DNA from: Nitrososphaerales archaeon
GTDB lineage: Archaea; Thermoproteota; Nitrososphaeria; Nitrososphaerales; Nitrososphaeraceae
Assembly (NCBI GenBank): GCA_029237525.1
Contig: JARBAU010000230.1
Coordinates: 1-64,000, forward strand
Direction: 5' to 3'
Length of the DNA: 64,000 bases
A program made the translations under genes and the position numbers. Within the stretch, counting starts at the first letter, position 1; each line of letters opens with the position of its first letter. Shown piece after piece: positions 44,604-53,664 of this stretch. The notes beneath the pieces were generated by a model that saw only the letters and a program-made list of their open reading frames with translations, made no database searches and was not told where the DNA came from.

Positions 44604-45818
44604 ATGAGACTAATAATTTATACCGGGAAAGGAGGCACAGGCAAGACTGTGACATCCTCATCCACAGCCATAAAACTGGCCGACCGAGATCACAAAACTT
44701 TGTTGATTTCCTCAGACCCAGCGCATACTTTGGGGGACGCATTTATGTTACCTAATGAGAATGCAGAAAGCTATGGTGCACGTGAAGTTATACCAAAATT
44801 ATTTTTACTGCAAATCGATCCCATTGCTGAGATCAACAAAAAATTTGATAACTTACTTTCTTACATGGCGTCACTATTGTCACAAAAAGGACTGGATGAG
44901 AGCATATCATACGAAATCGCAATGATGCCAGGAATGACTCAGATATTCTCTTTGTTAAAAATTGATGAAATAATACACGACAATTCGTATGATGCAATAG
45001 TTATGGATATGCCTGCCTCTGGAGAAGCATTACGATATCTCTACCTTCCAAAGCTTGTAGGAAACGTAGGTAGAAAGTTAATGGGAATTTTTGGACTTTT
45101 TTCTGGTTTTTCAAAAATATTTCAGACTTTCTCTATTATTTCAGCTCCGAATAATATCTCGCAATTTGAACAAGATTTCTTCGATCGGCTTAAAAGCCTA
45201 GCGAAGATCATTACCGATTACAAAATAACAAGTATAAGATTGGTTGCCAACCCTGATTCATTTAGTATAGAAAATGCTAAAAGATCTCTAATGTTGGCAA
45301 ACCTATATGGAATCAACGTTGACCTAGCAGTAATTAATAAAATTTGGCCAGCCGCGAAATCTGAAATAGCAAATGATCCATCCGACACTTACTTTAAAAA
45401 TTGGTCAAATTTTCAAAAGGCAAAGATAGAGGAAGCACGGGTCAATTTCTATCCGATCCCAGTCAGAGAAATTCCTATGCATCAAACAGAATTAGCTGGT
45501 ACTGAAATGCTGCGTCAGAATGCGAATCTGCTTTTTGGGGAGGAAAATCCCATGATGATTTTCTATCATGGAAATCCGCTATCTGTCATTCACAACGGTA
45601 AAGATAAGTTGTCATTAGTCGTAAAGGTCCCGTTTACAGAACAAAAAGATTTCGACATCAAACGTGTTAGTGGCGGCGAGGTGATAATAAGAGTGCAAAG
45701 CCCGACAGGAAGTATAGCAAATGTGCTCCCACTTCCTGCAATTGCCTACAATATGAAGATTGTTAAGGTTCTCTTACAGAATAACAACCTGACCCTGACT
45801 TTTGAAAAGATGATTTGA
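44604..45818 (+). CDS. ArsA/Get3-family ATPase
   Basis: 404 residues, ATG start. Deviant Walker A GKGGTGKT at 8-15, switch I-like SSDPAHTLGDAF, and the A-loop/switch II DMPASGEALRYL. The helical middle with MMPGMTQIFSLL resembles the client-binding domain of Get3-like proteins. The last 80 residues (VVKVPFTEQKDFDIKRVSGGEVIIRV) form a beta domain like the HSP20-type tail seen in some archaeal ArsA relatives. No arsenic genes are adjacent, so tail-anchored protein targeting or another chaperone role is as likely as arsenite transport. Confidence 0.88.
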   Translation: MRLIIYTGKGGTGKTVTSSSTAIKLADRDHKTLLISSDPAHTLGDAFMLPNENAESYGAREVIPKLFLLQIDPIAEINKKFDNLLSYMASLLSQKGLDESISYEIAMMPGMTQIFSLLKIDEIIHDNSYDAIVMDMPASGEALRYLYLPKLVGNVGRKLMGIFGLFSGFSKIFQTFSIISAPNNISQFEQDFFDRLKSLAKIITDYKITSIRLVANPDSFSIENAKRSLMLANLYGINVDLAVINKIWPAAKSEIANDPSDTYFKNWSNFQKAKIEEARVNFYPIPVREIPMHQTELAGTEMLRQNANLLFGEENPMMIFYHGNPLSVIHNGKDKLSLVVKVPFTEQKDFDIKRVSGGEVIIRVQSPTGSIANVLPLPAIAYNMKIVKVLLQNNNLTLTFEKMI

Positions 45819-46078
45819 ACTCTTGAAATATTTGAGGTTATGATAAATCAAAGTCACTACGGTTTAGCTTAAAATTGAACGCTGACTTTGGGAATTAGAA
45901 TTAGATGTCTCGAAGAAACCTCCGATCCAATTTCGGCACTCAATGAGTCTATTTTTTTGATTTAGGAATACTAATAGATGAAACAGTAACAGGATGACAT
46001 AAATCGTCTAATCTGACGATAGGTCTGCATTTGAATACTAAAGACTAGTAATTTGTTCAATCTCCGAATATAACACAA

Positions 46079-46267
46079 CTATATTATGTGAAGGCGTTTA
46101 GCACACTCTATGTGATAATAACTACGAGGTATACCAGTACTTACAATAACGTCTGTTCCGTTAATTTTTACCCCGCAAAAATAACAAGCCCCATTTTGCC
46201 TATTTTTAATAATTGAGCTTATACGATGAGTAATATTATATTGAGTTATTATTACCGGCCGTGGCAA
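46079..46267 (-). CDS. Small zinc-finger protein, 62 aa
   Basis: TTG start. CYFCG at about residue 28 and YHIECAKRL near the C-terminus form a probable C-x2-C ... H-x2-C zinc site. N-terminal half is basic with HRISSIIKNRQNG. Single-finger proteins of this size are common in Nitrososphaeria. No partner gene; function unknown. Confidence 0.5.
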   Translation of the reverse strand: MPRPVIITQYNITHRISSIIKNRQNGACYFCGVKINGTDVIVSTGIPRSYYHIECAKRLHII

Positions 46268-46749
46268 ATTTCAAAATATCTTAACTAGGTCTAACTATAT
46301 ATGATTCGATTCCTTTCTCGTTCTTAATTTTATTATGAATTCTTCTATTCAAGAGAAGATGTTTGATCTAATTTCTCTCGGCGTGAAATTGGCATATGTG
46401 AAAATCTCAGAGTAAATAACTGGAATAATTCACTATTTCGATTAATAATTAGGAACACTGGATGAGTTTTACAGTATAATGAGCATGGAAAATCTATTAA
46501 AATGAAAAATAATACTGTCTTGGTATTTTTTGAACAAGAATACTCAGCACTATGTCTAAACAATATCAACAACATGAATCAAGCGATTCACTCCTCTATG
46601 GTGTAGCTAACAGTGCTTGCGAAGGTTCTAATGCAATTTCTGAACTGCAGATCTTCTTTGAATTTAAGATTTGGATAATCTGAAATTCTTCTAAACAGAC
46701 ATTATCATTATATCATGATTATTTCCATACTGTACATGTAGAGCTAAAG
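46268..46749. other. Spacer with one possible 43-codon frame
   Basis: A plus-strand ATG frame at 46552-46683 encodes a 43-residue peptide with LLYGVANSACEGSNAI, without motif; it may or may not be translated. The minus-strand frame 46345-46575 is unconvincing. No RNA gene or repeat recognised. Confidence 0.3.
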
Positions 46750-47277
46750 ATGACAATTATCGGAAATAGTTATAGATGGCTGCATGGAAGATTTGCTAAT
46801 AGACCGACTAATTTCAGTTGGATAATTACTTCCAAGCTTGCGGGAAGCGGAATCCCAATGAGCAAGGCCCAACTTGATTGGGTTATCAAAAATGGGATAA
46901 ACGTGATTGTCACGGTCAGAGAAGTTCCTTTGCCATCAAAATGGCTAGATTACATCAGAGGTAATTCTGTTAACTATCTACACGTTAATGTAAAGGACTA
47001 CGGTGCTCCTTCCTTAGACGAATTAGATATGACTGAAGAATATATCAGACACCATATCGAAAATGGTAGGTCAGTAATGGTTCATTGCGCGGCTGGTAAA
47101 GGCAGGACGGGTACTATACTAGCATCTTATTTACTTAAAGAGGATCCGGTCTTGACAGCTCATCAAGCACTAATGAAAATACGAAAGCTGAGACCAGGTT
47201 CCGTGCAATCTGAAACCCAGGAACAGGCAGTGGAAATGTATGAAAAATTTTTGAAGAGTAAACATGGTTCTGAATAA
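46750..47277 (+). CDS. Dual-specificity/tyrosine protein phosphatase
   Basis: 175 residues, ATG start. The catalytic P-loop is HCAAGKGRTG with Cys113 and Arg119; Asp83 in VKDYGAPS is well placed as general acid. FSWIITSKLAGSGIPMS is the N-terminal strand typical of DUSP23-like archaeal and eukaryotic phosphatases. Dephosphorylates Ser/Thr/Tyr or small phosphates in the cytosol. About 200 bp ahead of thiC, same strand, probably separate transcript. Substrate unknown. Confidence 0.92.
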   Translation: MTIIGNSYRWLHGRFANRPTNFSWIITSKLAGSGIPMSKAQLDWVIKNGINVIVTVREVPLPSKWLDYIRGNSVNYLHVNVKDYGAPSLDELDMTEEYIRHHIENGRSVMVHCAAGKGRTGTILASYLLKEDPVLTAHQALMKIRKLRPGSVQSETQEQAVEMYEKFLKSKHGSE

Positions 47278-47478
47278 ATTCGATGAATCTCGCCAATTCA
47301 TACCAAAGGGTACAACAATCTAAACGAATTATACATGCTGGGCAAGTACGCTTTCGAATAATTATCACTCACTGGAGTGCTAGTGGAATACAAGATACAG
47401 TTCATGAGATAGATGGGTTCTGATAAGCCCGAGACGTACTTTTTTATACCCATCTTTTCATATTCCAATTACATAATT

Positions 47479-48834
47479 ATGGCTACCCAAGTTACGTCAG
47501 CCAAAAGAGGAGTCGTGACTCCTGAGATGATTCAAGTCGCAAAAGATGAAGACTTGAGTGTAAATCTTCTTAAAAATGGGATATGCAACGGATCTATTAT
47601 AATTCCACATAATACGGATAGAAAACAGAATGATGTAAGACATGTTGGAATTGGGCATGGTCTAAGGACAAAAGTCAATGTGAACATTGGTACTTCAACT
47701 TTGTATCAAAACTTGGATGAAGAAATCTCTAAAGCAAAAGTAGCTGTAAAATATGGCGGGGACACAATTATGGATCTCTCAGACGGAGGAAATCTGGATT
47801 TTATTAGAGAAAAACTACTCGAAGCTGCGCCTATCACATTTGGCACGGTCCCAGTATACCAGGCTTATGCCCACGGAGTAGAAAAATACAAGAATCCACT
47901 TAGTATTACTGCAGATGATTTCCTGCGTGCATTTGAGAAGCACGTTAAGGATGGAGTAGATTATACTACTATTCATTCTGGTATTACGAAGGAATTAGCA
48001 CAACGAGTACTTAAGGTTCGAAGACATGGGGGAATAGTGTCAAAAGGTGGAACTATTACAGCAGCGTGGATGTTGAAATACGACAAAGAAAACCCGTTTT
48101 TTGAACACTTTGATTACATGTGCGAAATAGCAAGAAAAAATGATGTGACCTTTAGCCTAGGAGATGCACTAAGACCAGGCTCGATATTGGATTCTCATGA
48201 TGAGCTCCAAGTTGCGGAGATGATTAATGTAGCAAGGTTGGCAAAGCGGGCCCAAGAATATGATGTACAAGTAATGATCGAAGGTCCTGGACACGTACCG
48301 TTGAATGAAGTTGCCGCAAATGTGAGACTCGCAAAATCATTGCTCGGTAATATTCCATATTATGTTCTAGGACCATTAGTCACGGATATCGCAGCAGGCT
48401 ATGATCACATTGCTAGCGCAATAGGTGCTGCAATTTCTGCAGCTGAGGGGGTTGATCTTTTATGTTATTTAACTCCATCAGAACATTTGGCTCTGCCAAC
48501 TGCCGAAGAGGTCAAGGAAGGTCTGATTGCATATCGAATTGCGGGGCATGCGGGAGACCTGGTAAAGATTAGAGATAAGGCCATCAAATGGGATAGGGCA
48601 ATTACAGAATCTAGGCGTACGCTAAACTGGGAAAAACAAATAGCTTTGTCCATAAACCCTGAAGAAGCAGAAAGGATTCATACGAGAAGACAGGGCCAAC
48701 ACGAAGGGAATAATGTTCCTTGTACTATGTGTGGTTCCGCGTGTGTTTACATTATGTTGCCCCAACAAAGAAAGGAAATGTATCCTCATCAAGACTCTGA
48801 AAAACCTGAAAACCAGAACGTAATCGAAATGTAA
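47479..48834 (+). CDS. thiC: Phosphomethylpyrimidine synthase (ThiC)
   Basis: 451 residues from ATG 47479; the frame continues to 47413 but that extension is unlike ThiC. Radical SAM enzyme that rearranges aminoimidazole ribotide to HMP-phosphate for thiamin. Landmarks: TIHSGI, HDELQVAEMINVARL, VQVMIEGPGHVPL, HIASAIGAA, and the C-terminal 4Fe-4S motif CTMCGSAC. AIR comes from PurM, encoded at 26 kb. No TPP riboswitch core was found upstream; a CACTC/GAGTG mini-hairpin lies at 47366-47379. Confidence 0.96.
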   Translation: MATQVTSAKRGVVTPEMIQVAKDEDLSVNLLKNGICNGSIIIPHNTDRKQNDVRHVGIGHGLRTKVNVNIGTSTLYQNLDEEISKAKVAVKYGGDTIMDLSDGGNLDFIREKLLEAAPITFGTVPVYQAYAHGVEKYKNPLSITADDFLRAFEKHVKDGVDYTTIHSGITKELAQRVLKVRRHGGIVSKGGTITAAWMLKYDKENPFFEHFDYMCEIARKNDVTFSLGDALRPGSILDSHDELQVAEMINVARLAKRAQEYDVQVMIEGPGHVPLNEVAANVRLAKSLLGNIPYYVLGPLVTDIAAGYDHIASAIGAAISAAEGVDLLCYLTPSEHLALPTAEEVKEGLIAYRIAGHAGDLVKIRDKAIKWDRAITESRRTLNWEKQIALSINPEEAERIHTRRQGQHEGNNVPCTMCGSACVYIMLPQQRKEMYPHQDSEKPENQNVIEM

Positions 48835-49197
48835 TTGAACACTTTATCTAAGAGAATACTGAATTAAGCAGTGAAATTGTAAAGCTAGATAAAAGTACTA
48901 TAATGATAGATTTTTTCGAATTAATATTTTTCAGTTATTGTAAGTCCTATGAATTAGATATTAAGAATCATAAATCCGGTTGCAAACACGATCGTGATTG
49001 AAGGGATTCTTGCTTATTTTATCTTCATTTTAACTGAACTTTCAGGCCTCATTGCATTGCTTCTACAATGGCCATATTCAAATTAAGTGAAATTTCAACC
49101 ATGTATGATCATATACCTCATTTAGTCCTGCTCAGGATGGCTTATATGTTAGTATGCAGTATTTATAGTGATATTTTTGGTTCAGAATAGTTTTCCC
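48835..49197. other. Spacer after thiC
   Basis: AT-rich. A 30-codon GTG frame at 48994-49086 encodes a hydrophobic peptide but has no supporting context. No other signal seen. Confidence 0.35.
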
Positions 49198-49506
49198 ATG
49201 AAGGAATGGCATGTTTTACACATGGAAAAAACAGTTGTGAAGTTTGTACGTGGATTATCGGAAAATGCTTCACTATGGGAGAAAAGACAGCATAAGAGAT
49301 ATGGGACTGTTGCAAACTGCTGTCGGCAAATCGATTATGATATGAAGCATGGCGTTACACAAGATCAAGTGTTATCAATGCTTAATAAATTGCGACACCA
49401 TGATTCCTATTCTGATATTAGGGAAGTTGACGGCTTTTTGGAGAGACTAAATGAAATTGAAAAGCATTTTAGCCCTCAGAAAGAGAAAATCAATATTTGG
49501 CACTAG
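49198..49506 (+). CDS. Hypothetical protein, 102 aa
   Basis: ATG 49198; a second ATG at 49222 could also start. Soluble, mainly helical and charged: VVKFVRGLSENASLWEKRQHKRYG, a CC pair, then VLSMLNKLRHHD and a Glu/Lys-rich tail. No motif or family recognised. Composition and length of the helices make it look like a real gene. Confidence 0.5.
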   Translation: MKEWHVLHMEKTVVKFVRGLSENASLWEKRQHKRYGTVANCCRQIDYDMKHGVTQDQVLSMLNKLRHHDSYSDIREVDGFLERLNEIEKHFSPQKEKINIWH

Positions 49507-49605
49507 ACCGAGCCTCAATAGCCTAAGCTGTTGAAGCTAGTTACTATTATTATATGTGATCTGTAAATAACTGTCTTTTATAACTACGCTCTAATCTAGC
49601 GCGTC

Positions 49606-49848
49606 TCAAGATCTAGATTTGCTTCTCGCAAACCAGAGCTGGGTATGGCAGTTGTGAGTACTCATCTGCACTAGTATCATACCTGTGATTTTTTTTATCT
49701 TTTGCAAAGCTTTCATATCTGCAAAAAAATCATTTGTGTTGAATATCAGAAATTCTTTATTAGTGTCTGAAATGTATTCAAAGCCACAATCTTTTGTACA
49801 ATCTAATATGTGCCATATCCACTCTTCACATTCATCTATTGCTAGCAT
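49606..49848 (-). CDS. Hypothetical protein, 80 aa
   Basis: ATG 49848 (a TTG at 49863 adds five residues). Contains ECEEWIWHILDCTKDCGFEYI and an amphipathic FFADMKALQKIKKITGMILVQM helix with a basic C-terminus. Three cysteines in the first third may bind metal. Not assigned to a family. The plus-strand frame at 49685-49879 is its shadow. Confidence 0.45.
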   Translation of the reverse strand: MLAIDECEEWIWHILDCTKDCGFEYISDTNKEFLIFNTNDFFADMKALQKIKKITGMILVQMSTHNCHTQLWFARSKSRS

Positions 49849-50139
49849 TTTAGCTGCACACAACCTAGCCAGTACTTAACTAAGTTTATAACTAATAAGG
49901 TTATTCTCTTTCAAAGACTATTGCGAATTCCTCGGCTAGAGCTAACTTGTTGAATTGGTGCTGCGTATAGAATTGCATTTTTTAGTGAATCGAATTGATT
50001 GATTGAACTAATTAGAGACTTGATGAGTTGTTGAAAAGAACCTGAACTAGCAGTATCGTTGATCGGTATTAACGGTTTGAAGATGATAAACCTGGCATAA
50101 CTAAAGTATAAGTATAATATTCGTTTTCTCCACTCTTAT

Positions 50140-50877
50140 TTGTTGGAACAAATTTCTAAAACCATACAGAATTTTTTCATTTATGAAATACAAAAGCGAC
50201 GGGCAACTGGGGTTGTTATTGGTGTAAGTGGAGGTGTAGATTCATCTGTTGTTGCTACTTTAGCCGTCAAGTCTCTTAGCCCTACCTCAGTTATGGGAAT
50301 TATCCTACCAGAAGAAGGAGTAACACCAAAGGAAGACGTGGAAGATGCATTGGATCTCGCTAATCAATTGTTTATACCATACAAAGTCATCGATATAAGC
50401 AAAATAAAACATGAAATGACAAAGGAGTTACCTTTAGATAAAATGGCACAAGGGAACCTCTCTGCCAGAATTCGAATGTGTATTCTATATTTCTTTGCAT
50501 CCACCAAAAAGATGCTAGTAGCAGGTACAACAGATAAGAGCGAATTAAAACTTGGCTACTATACTAAGTATGGAGATGGATCAGCTGATATTCTACCCAT
50601 CGCGGACTTGTATAAGACTCAGGTGCGGGAAATGGCTCAATATTTAGCCATTCCTGATAGAATAATTAAAAAGGACAGCAGACCAGGGTTGTGGATTGAG
50701 CATACTGCCGAAGGAGAAATTGGGTTGTCTTTTGCAGTGGCAGATGGCATTCTTAAAGATTTAGAAAATGAAAATTTCGATGGAAGCAAGTATCTTGACA
50801 AGGACGTCAAAAGAATTCACGAACTGATGCAGAAAAATATACATAAATCGGAGATGCCAACAATTTGCAAAATTTGA
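50140..50877 (+). CDS. nadE: NH3-dependent NAD+ synthetase (NadE)
   Basis: 245 residues, TTG start. The pyrophosphatase loop GVSGGVDSS (28-36) is followed by NLSARIRMCILYFFAS, VAGTTDKSELKLGYYTKYGDG and DILPIADLYKTQVREMA, the NaAD- and ATP-binding segments. The short length and absence of a glutaminase domain show that it uses ammonia, fitting an ammonia-rich physiology. It amidates nicotinate adenine dinucleotide to NAD+. Monocistronic. Long AT-rich leader region before it. Confidence 0.95.
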   Translation: MLEQISKTIQNFFIYEIQKRRATGVVIGVSGGVDSSVVATLAVKSLSPTSVMGIILPEEGVTPKEDVEDALDLANQLFIPYKVIDISKIKHEMTKELPLDKMAQGNLSARIRMCILYFFASTKKMLVAGTTDKSELKLGYYTKYGDGSADILPIADLYKTQVREMAQYLAIPDRIIKKDSRPGLWIEHTAEGEIGLSFAVADGILKDLENENFDGSKYLDKDVKRIHELMQKNIHKSEMPTICKI

Positions 50878-50919
50878 AAGTATATTTAATTTTTCAGTAA
50901 AGTGAGGGACCAAGGACTT

Positions 50920-51639
50920 TTACTGCTGCGTTGTTGTATTTTGAGTCTGATTATTTTCTTCTGGACTTATAGTACTAAGCCCAATCACTATACTACTTGT
51001 ATTGAGAAGTATTTGCTTAACGTTAGTGGGATTATATAAGACAACATCAGTAACAATGTTCGTTGAATTCCTATTCAATGCCTGCTCAGCACCATCTTTC
51101 GGAGGTATATCAAGATAATAAAGACACATGTAGCCTGGTTTTGACATCTCTTTCAGGACATGTAGTGAAGACTGTCTAAGTACAGGGATCTTCCCTGTGT
51201 ATATCTTAAGTGTGGGTTTAGATTTTGTGTCACAAGAGAGCTTTGCAGTAAGATGGCCACTAGTGATCTTGTAGGGTAGGCTATCGTAAATATGGACATA
51301 ATCTTTTGGTGGTAAGATTTGATTTGACAGTAAAATGGTGCTTGAATCTCCAATTAGATTTTTTTCATATTGGGTACTATTTTCTTTCGTATCCCCAGTA
51401 GTACTATTGTTATTATTAACCTCACCAAAAACAGACGCCATCAATGATTTCGGTGATACATATGAATCCAGAGTTGATTGACTCAACTTGTTGTTCAATT
51501 CACCGACTGGTCCTTTCGACAAATCATTTGTCTGGCCATGAGCGGCGGCATTAAACATGACATGATAAAGTATTATAAGAAATAGGATTTGAATTATGAA
51601 AGAGATTTTCAAATAGTTGAAGTTGTTACATGAATTCAT
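50920..51639 (-). CDS. Secreted hypothetical protein, 239 aa
   Basis: ATG start. Hydrophobic signal helix at about residues 12-32 ending AAAHGQ, a plausible signal peptidase site. The exported part begins with a Ser/Asn-rich linker with N-x-T sites; a folded beta region spans about 95-220 (DYVHIYDSLPYKITSGHLTAKL, CLYYLDIPPKDG) with two cysteines that may pair. The tail is Gln/Thr/Asn rich. Family not recognised; typical of archaeal surface proteins. Confidence 0.65.
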   Translation of the reverse strand: MNSCNNFNYLKISFIIQILFLIILYHVMFNAAAHGQTNDLSKGPVGELNNKLSQSTLDSYVSPKSLMASVFGEVNNNNSTTGDTKENSTQYEKNLIGDSSTILLSNQILPPKDYVHIYDSLPYKITSGHLTAKLSCDTKSKPTLKIYTGKIPVLRQSSLHVLKEMSKPGYMCLYYLDIPPKDGAEQALNRNSTNIVTDVVLYNPTNVKQILLNTSSIVIGLSTISPEENNQTQNTTTQQ

Positions 51640-51845
51640 CTCATTGGATAATTGTGGATCCTTTAAAAAAATAATAAGTTATTTTTTATTGATACTTCTC
51701 TCATATACTTTAAGTTACTGCAATATCTATTTAGATGACTAATACTCACTGCCCAAAATTGAATTCTTGATTCAAAGCGTACTGGCAGAACCTTCCTCCA
51801 ATAATGTAAAACTGTTCTAGATTGATAGTATGTAAATTTAACCTG

Positions 51846-52457
51846 TCACTTTAATTCGTAAAGTGCTACTGATAATTTCAGAACCATTTTTTCATCGGTG
51901 TTTTCCGCTATAGGAATCAGATATTTTAGTGTCTCCTCCTTGTATCTGTTCATCTGGTATTTGTGGAATGTACTTTTAAGTGATCTGATGTTATCTAGGC
52001 GATCAGCTAGTTTTATATATCTGACTGATTTCGAGCCTTTTGCAATTCCTTGAAAATACTTCTCCAAAATGTCGTCTTTATCCTGATCCGTGTCGTGAAG
52101 AACTGGCCTAGTGACTGTAGATACTGTATTATAAACATCATCACCGAATTCTGATCTTAGTATTCCTTTACTGTCCGCCTGTTTGCTCAATTTTTTTTCC
52201 AGTATGTCGTGTAGGAGTGCAGCACAAATCAAATTCACGTCGAAAAGCTTAAGTTCTTCTGTCAAAATAAGTGCAACCCTCAAGGAATGATTGATATGCG
52301 GCTCGATTTTTCCACTATTTCGATATTGCCCAGCATGAGCTTTCATAGCCAGACTGAAAGCCTTGGTGATCTTTGTCAAATCGAATATTGAATTCTCATA
52401 CGGTTTGAGTAGAATGGAAAATCCTGATTTTGTAAACTCGTTTATATTCCATTTCAT
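51846..52457 (-). CDS. HD-domain hydrolase, SpoT/MESH1-like
   Basis: 203 residues, ATG start. HD-fold ligands appear in order: MKAHAGQYRNSG, HINHSLRVA, LLHDILE (HD pair), and LADRLDNI (final Asp), followed by the helical end of the ppGpp hydrolase domain. The length equals a hydrolase domain alone, without the synthetase, TGS or ACT parts of RelA/SpoT. In SpoT the HD pair is followed by EDT; here it is EKK. Single-domain relatives hydrolyse (p)ppGpp or NADPH. Which substrate applies in archaea is uncertain. Confidence 0.8.
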   Translation of the reverse strand: MKWNINEFTKSGFSILLKPYENSIFDLTKITKAFSLAMKAHAGQYRNSGKIEPHINHSLRVALILTEELKLFDVNLICAALLHDILEKKLSKQADSKGILRSEFGDDVYNTVSTVTRPVLHDTDQDKDDILEKYFQGIAKGSKSVRYIKLADRLDNIRSLKSTFHKYQMNRYKEETLKYLIPIAENTDEKMVLKLSVALYELK

Positions 52458-52573
52458 TCTGTTCTAAGCGTAAATAGTAGTCCTTGATATTATTCGTTAT
52501 TGGACCTATCTGCACTTGTTTTGTTCCAGCAATTTCGTGCAGGTATCGAAGTGTTGCTCTCTAATCGAGAAAG

Positions 52574-53341
52574 TCACTCTGGCTTATCGTAATTTCGACT
52601 TTGATTTAATATCTCCGTGTAGCCATCATCAAATTCTTTTTTGACAATGTTGAACAATTTTAAAAATCGCTGATCGCTAGTTAGCATTTTGTTCAATATC
52701 CTCAAATATTGAGTATTATTAGATGAAGTATCTGGAAGTGATTGTCTAGATTCACTATATTTGACTTCTCCCTTACTCGATATCAATGCTATCCTCAGTA
52801 ACAGTATTTTTGATTGCCAGTCCAATTCGTATTCTAGCATCTTTTTTAAATCTTCAGAATTTGGAGCTTTGAAATTTTTAGAACTCTTTAATAAATTAAA
52901 TAAATTCCTGCAGCATATTCTAAGATACTGAGTGATATCGTAAGATATCATAGGAAAAAATTCTCTAATACTGATGGGGTCAAAATGTGAATACAGAAGG
53001 TTTCTTAAAAGTGTGTTCTCTTGATATTTTAACAAGAGTAGATTAGAATAGTTTTGCATATTTAGGAAGACATATAACAAGCAGCAAGTAGTCAATTCAT
53101 ATGAGACCCCGTCACGCAGTAGATTTCCGCTTTTCTTCTCAATAAGCCCATATTTAATTAATTTCATTAAATAAGGACCCTCATCGAAATCAAATTTGTC
53201 ACGTTTAAGTTTTAAATATGAGGATATTTTTTTCTTAGAATACGATGATTTGATCACCTTGATTAGAACCACTTTTTCTCTTTCTGATAATTCGAAAGTA
53301 TCACATTTCCTTATATCGGCCATAAGCGTATTGATTTCCAT
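52574..53341 (-). CDS. Hypothetical helical protein with winged-helix-like N-terminus
   Basis: 255 residues, ATG start. The first 75 residues (LSEREKVVLIKVIKSS, KKISSYLKLKRDKFDFDEGPYLMKLIKYGLI) have the spacing of a winged helix; the rest is Leu-rich helices with a possible sensor role (ILLLRIALISSKGEV). No cofactor motif. 116 bp upstream of the HD-domain gene on the same strand. Divergent from the cysteine hydrolase across a spacer with a strong palindrome. Confidence 0.6.
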   Translation of the reverse strand: MEINTLMADIRKCDTFELSEREKVVLIKVIKSSYSKKKISSYLKLKRDKFDFDEGPYLMKLIKYGLIEKKSGNLLRDGVSYELTTCCLLYVFLNMQNYSNLLLLKYQENTLLRNLLYSHFDPISIREFFPMISYDITQYLRICCRNLFNLLKSSKNFKAPNSEDLKKMLEYELDWQSKILLLRIALISSKGEVKYSESRQSLPDTSSNNTQYLRILNKMLTSDQRFLKLFNIVKKEFDDGYTEILNQSRNYDKPE

Positions 53342-53476
53342 TTTCGCTTTCCTACAGGAACCTTAAGACGAACATGTTAATATTAACCACTCCGAATCTA
53401 GCAGCGCTGAGAAATTTTTAATGTGGTATTAAATGAATTCGTTTCACAGCTGAAATGGGGCAAGTGTTAGGTATTT

Positions 53477-53503
53477 CTAATTAGAGATACGTATCTAGAT
53501 TAG
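53477..53503. promoter_or_regulatory. Nested palindrome in divergent promoter
   Basis: Central perfect 12-bp palindrome AGATACGTATCT at 53485-53496, flanked by CTAAT (53477-53481) and its inverse ATTAG (53499-53503). It lies between the minus-strand gene starting at 53341 and the plus-strand cysteine hydrolase at 53665. Confidence 0.45.
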
Positions 53504-53664
53504 CAAATTGTCTTTTTATAAACGGCGAAATGAAGCTGTTATACTGAAGAATAAATGATGCGTTCCTTGTTTAGGTTTGACTCAATCCTGATTAGAGTTT
53601 TTACAATTGTCTTTATCCAATGCCCTATACAGTATAAATGAAGGGTTTGTTATTATGCTGGTCT

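Noticed and set aside
47281-47478. Possible TPP riboswitch before thiC
   Set aside because: The conserved CUGAGA and GAACCUGAUCUGG-type segments are absent; only a CACTC/GAGTG mini-hairpin is seen.
48994-49086. 30-codon GTG frame with a hydrophobic helix
   Set aside because: Weak start, no context, helix could be chance in AT-rich DNA.
51666-51687. AAAAAATAA/TTATTTTTT inverted repeat before the secreted protein gene
   Set aside because: Almost pure A/T; such symmetry is expected by chance in a promoter of this composition.
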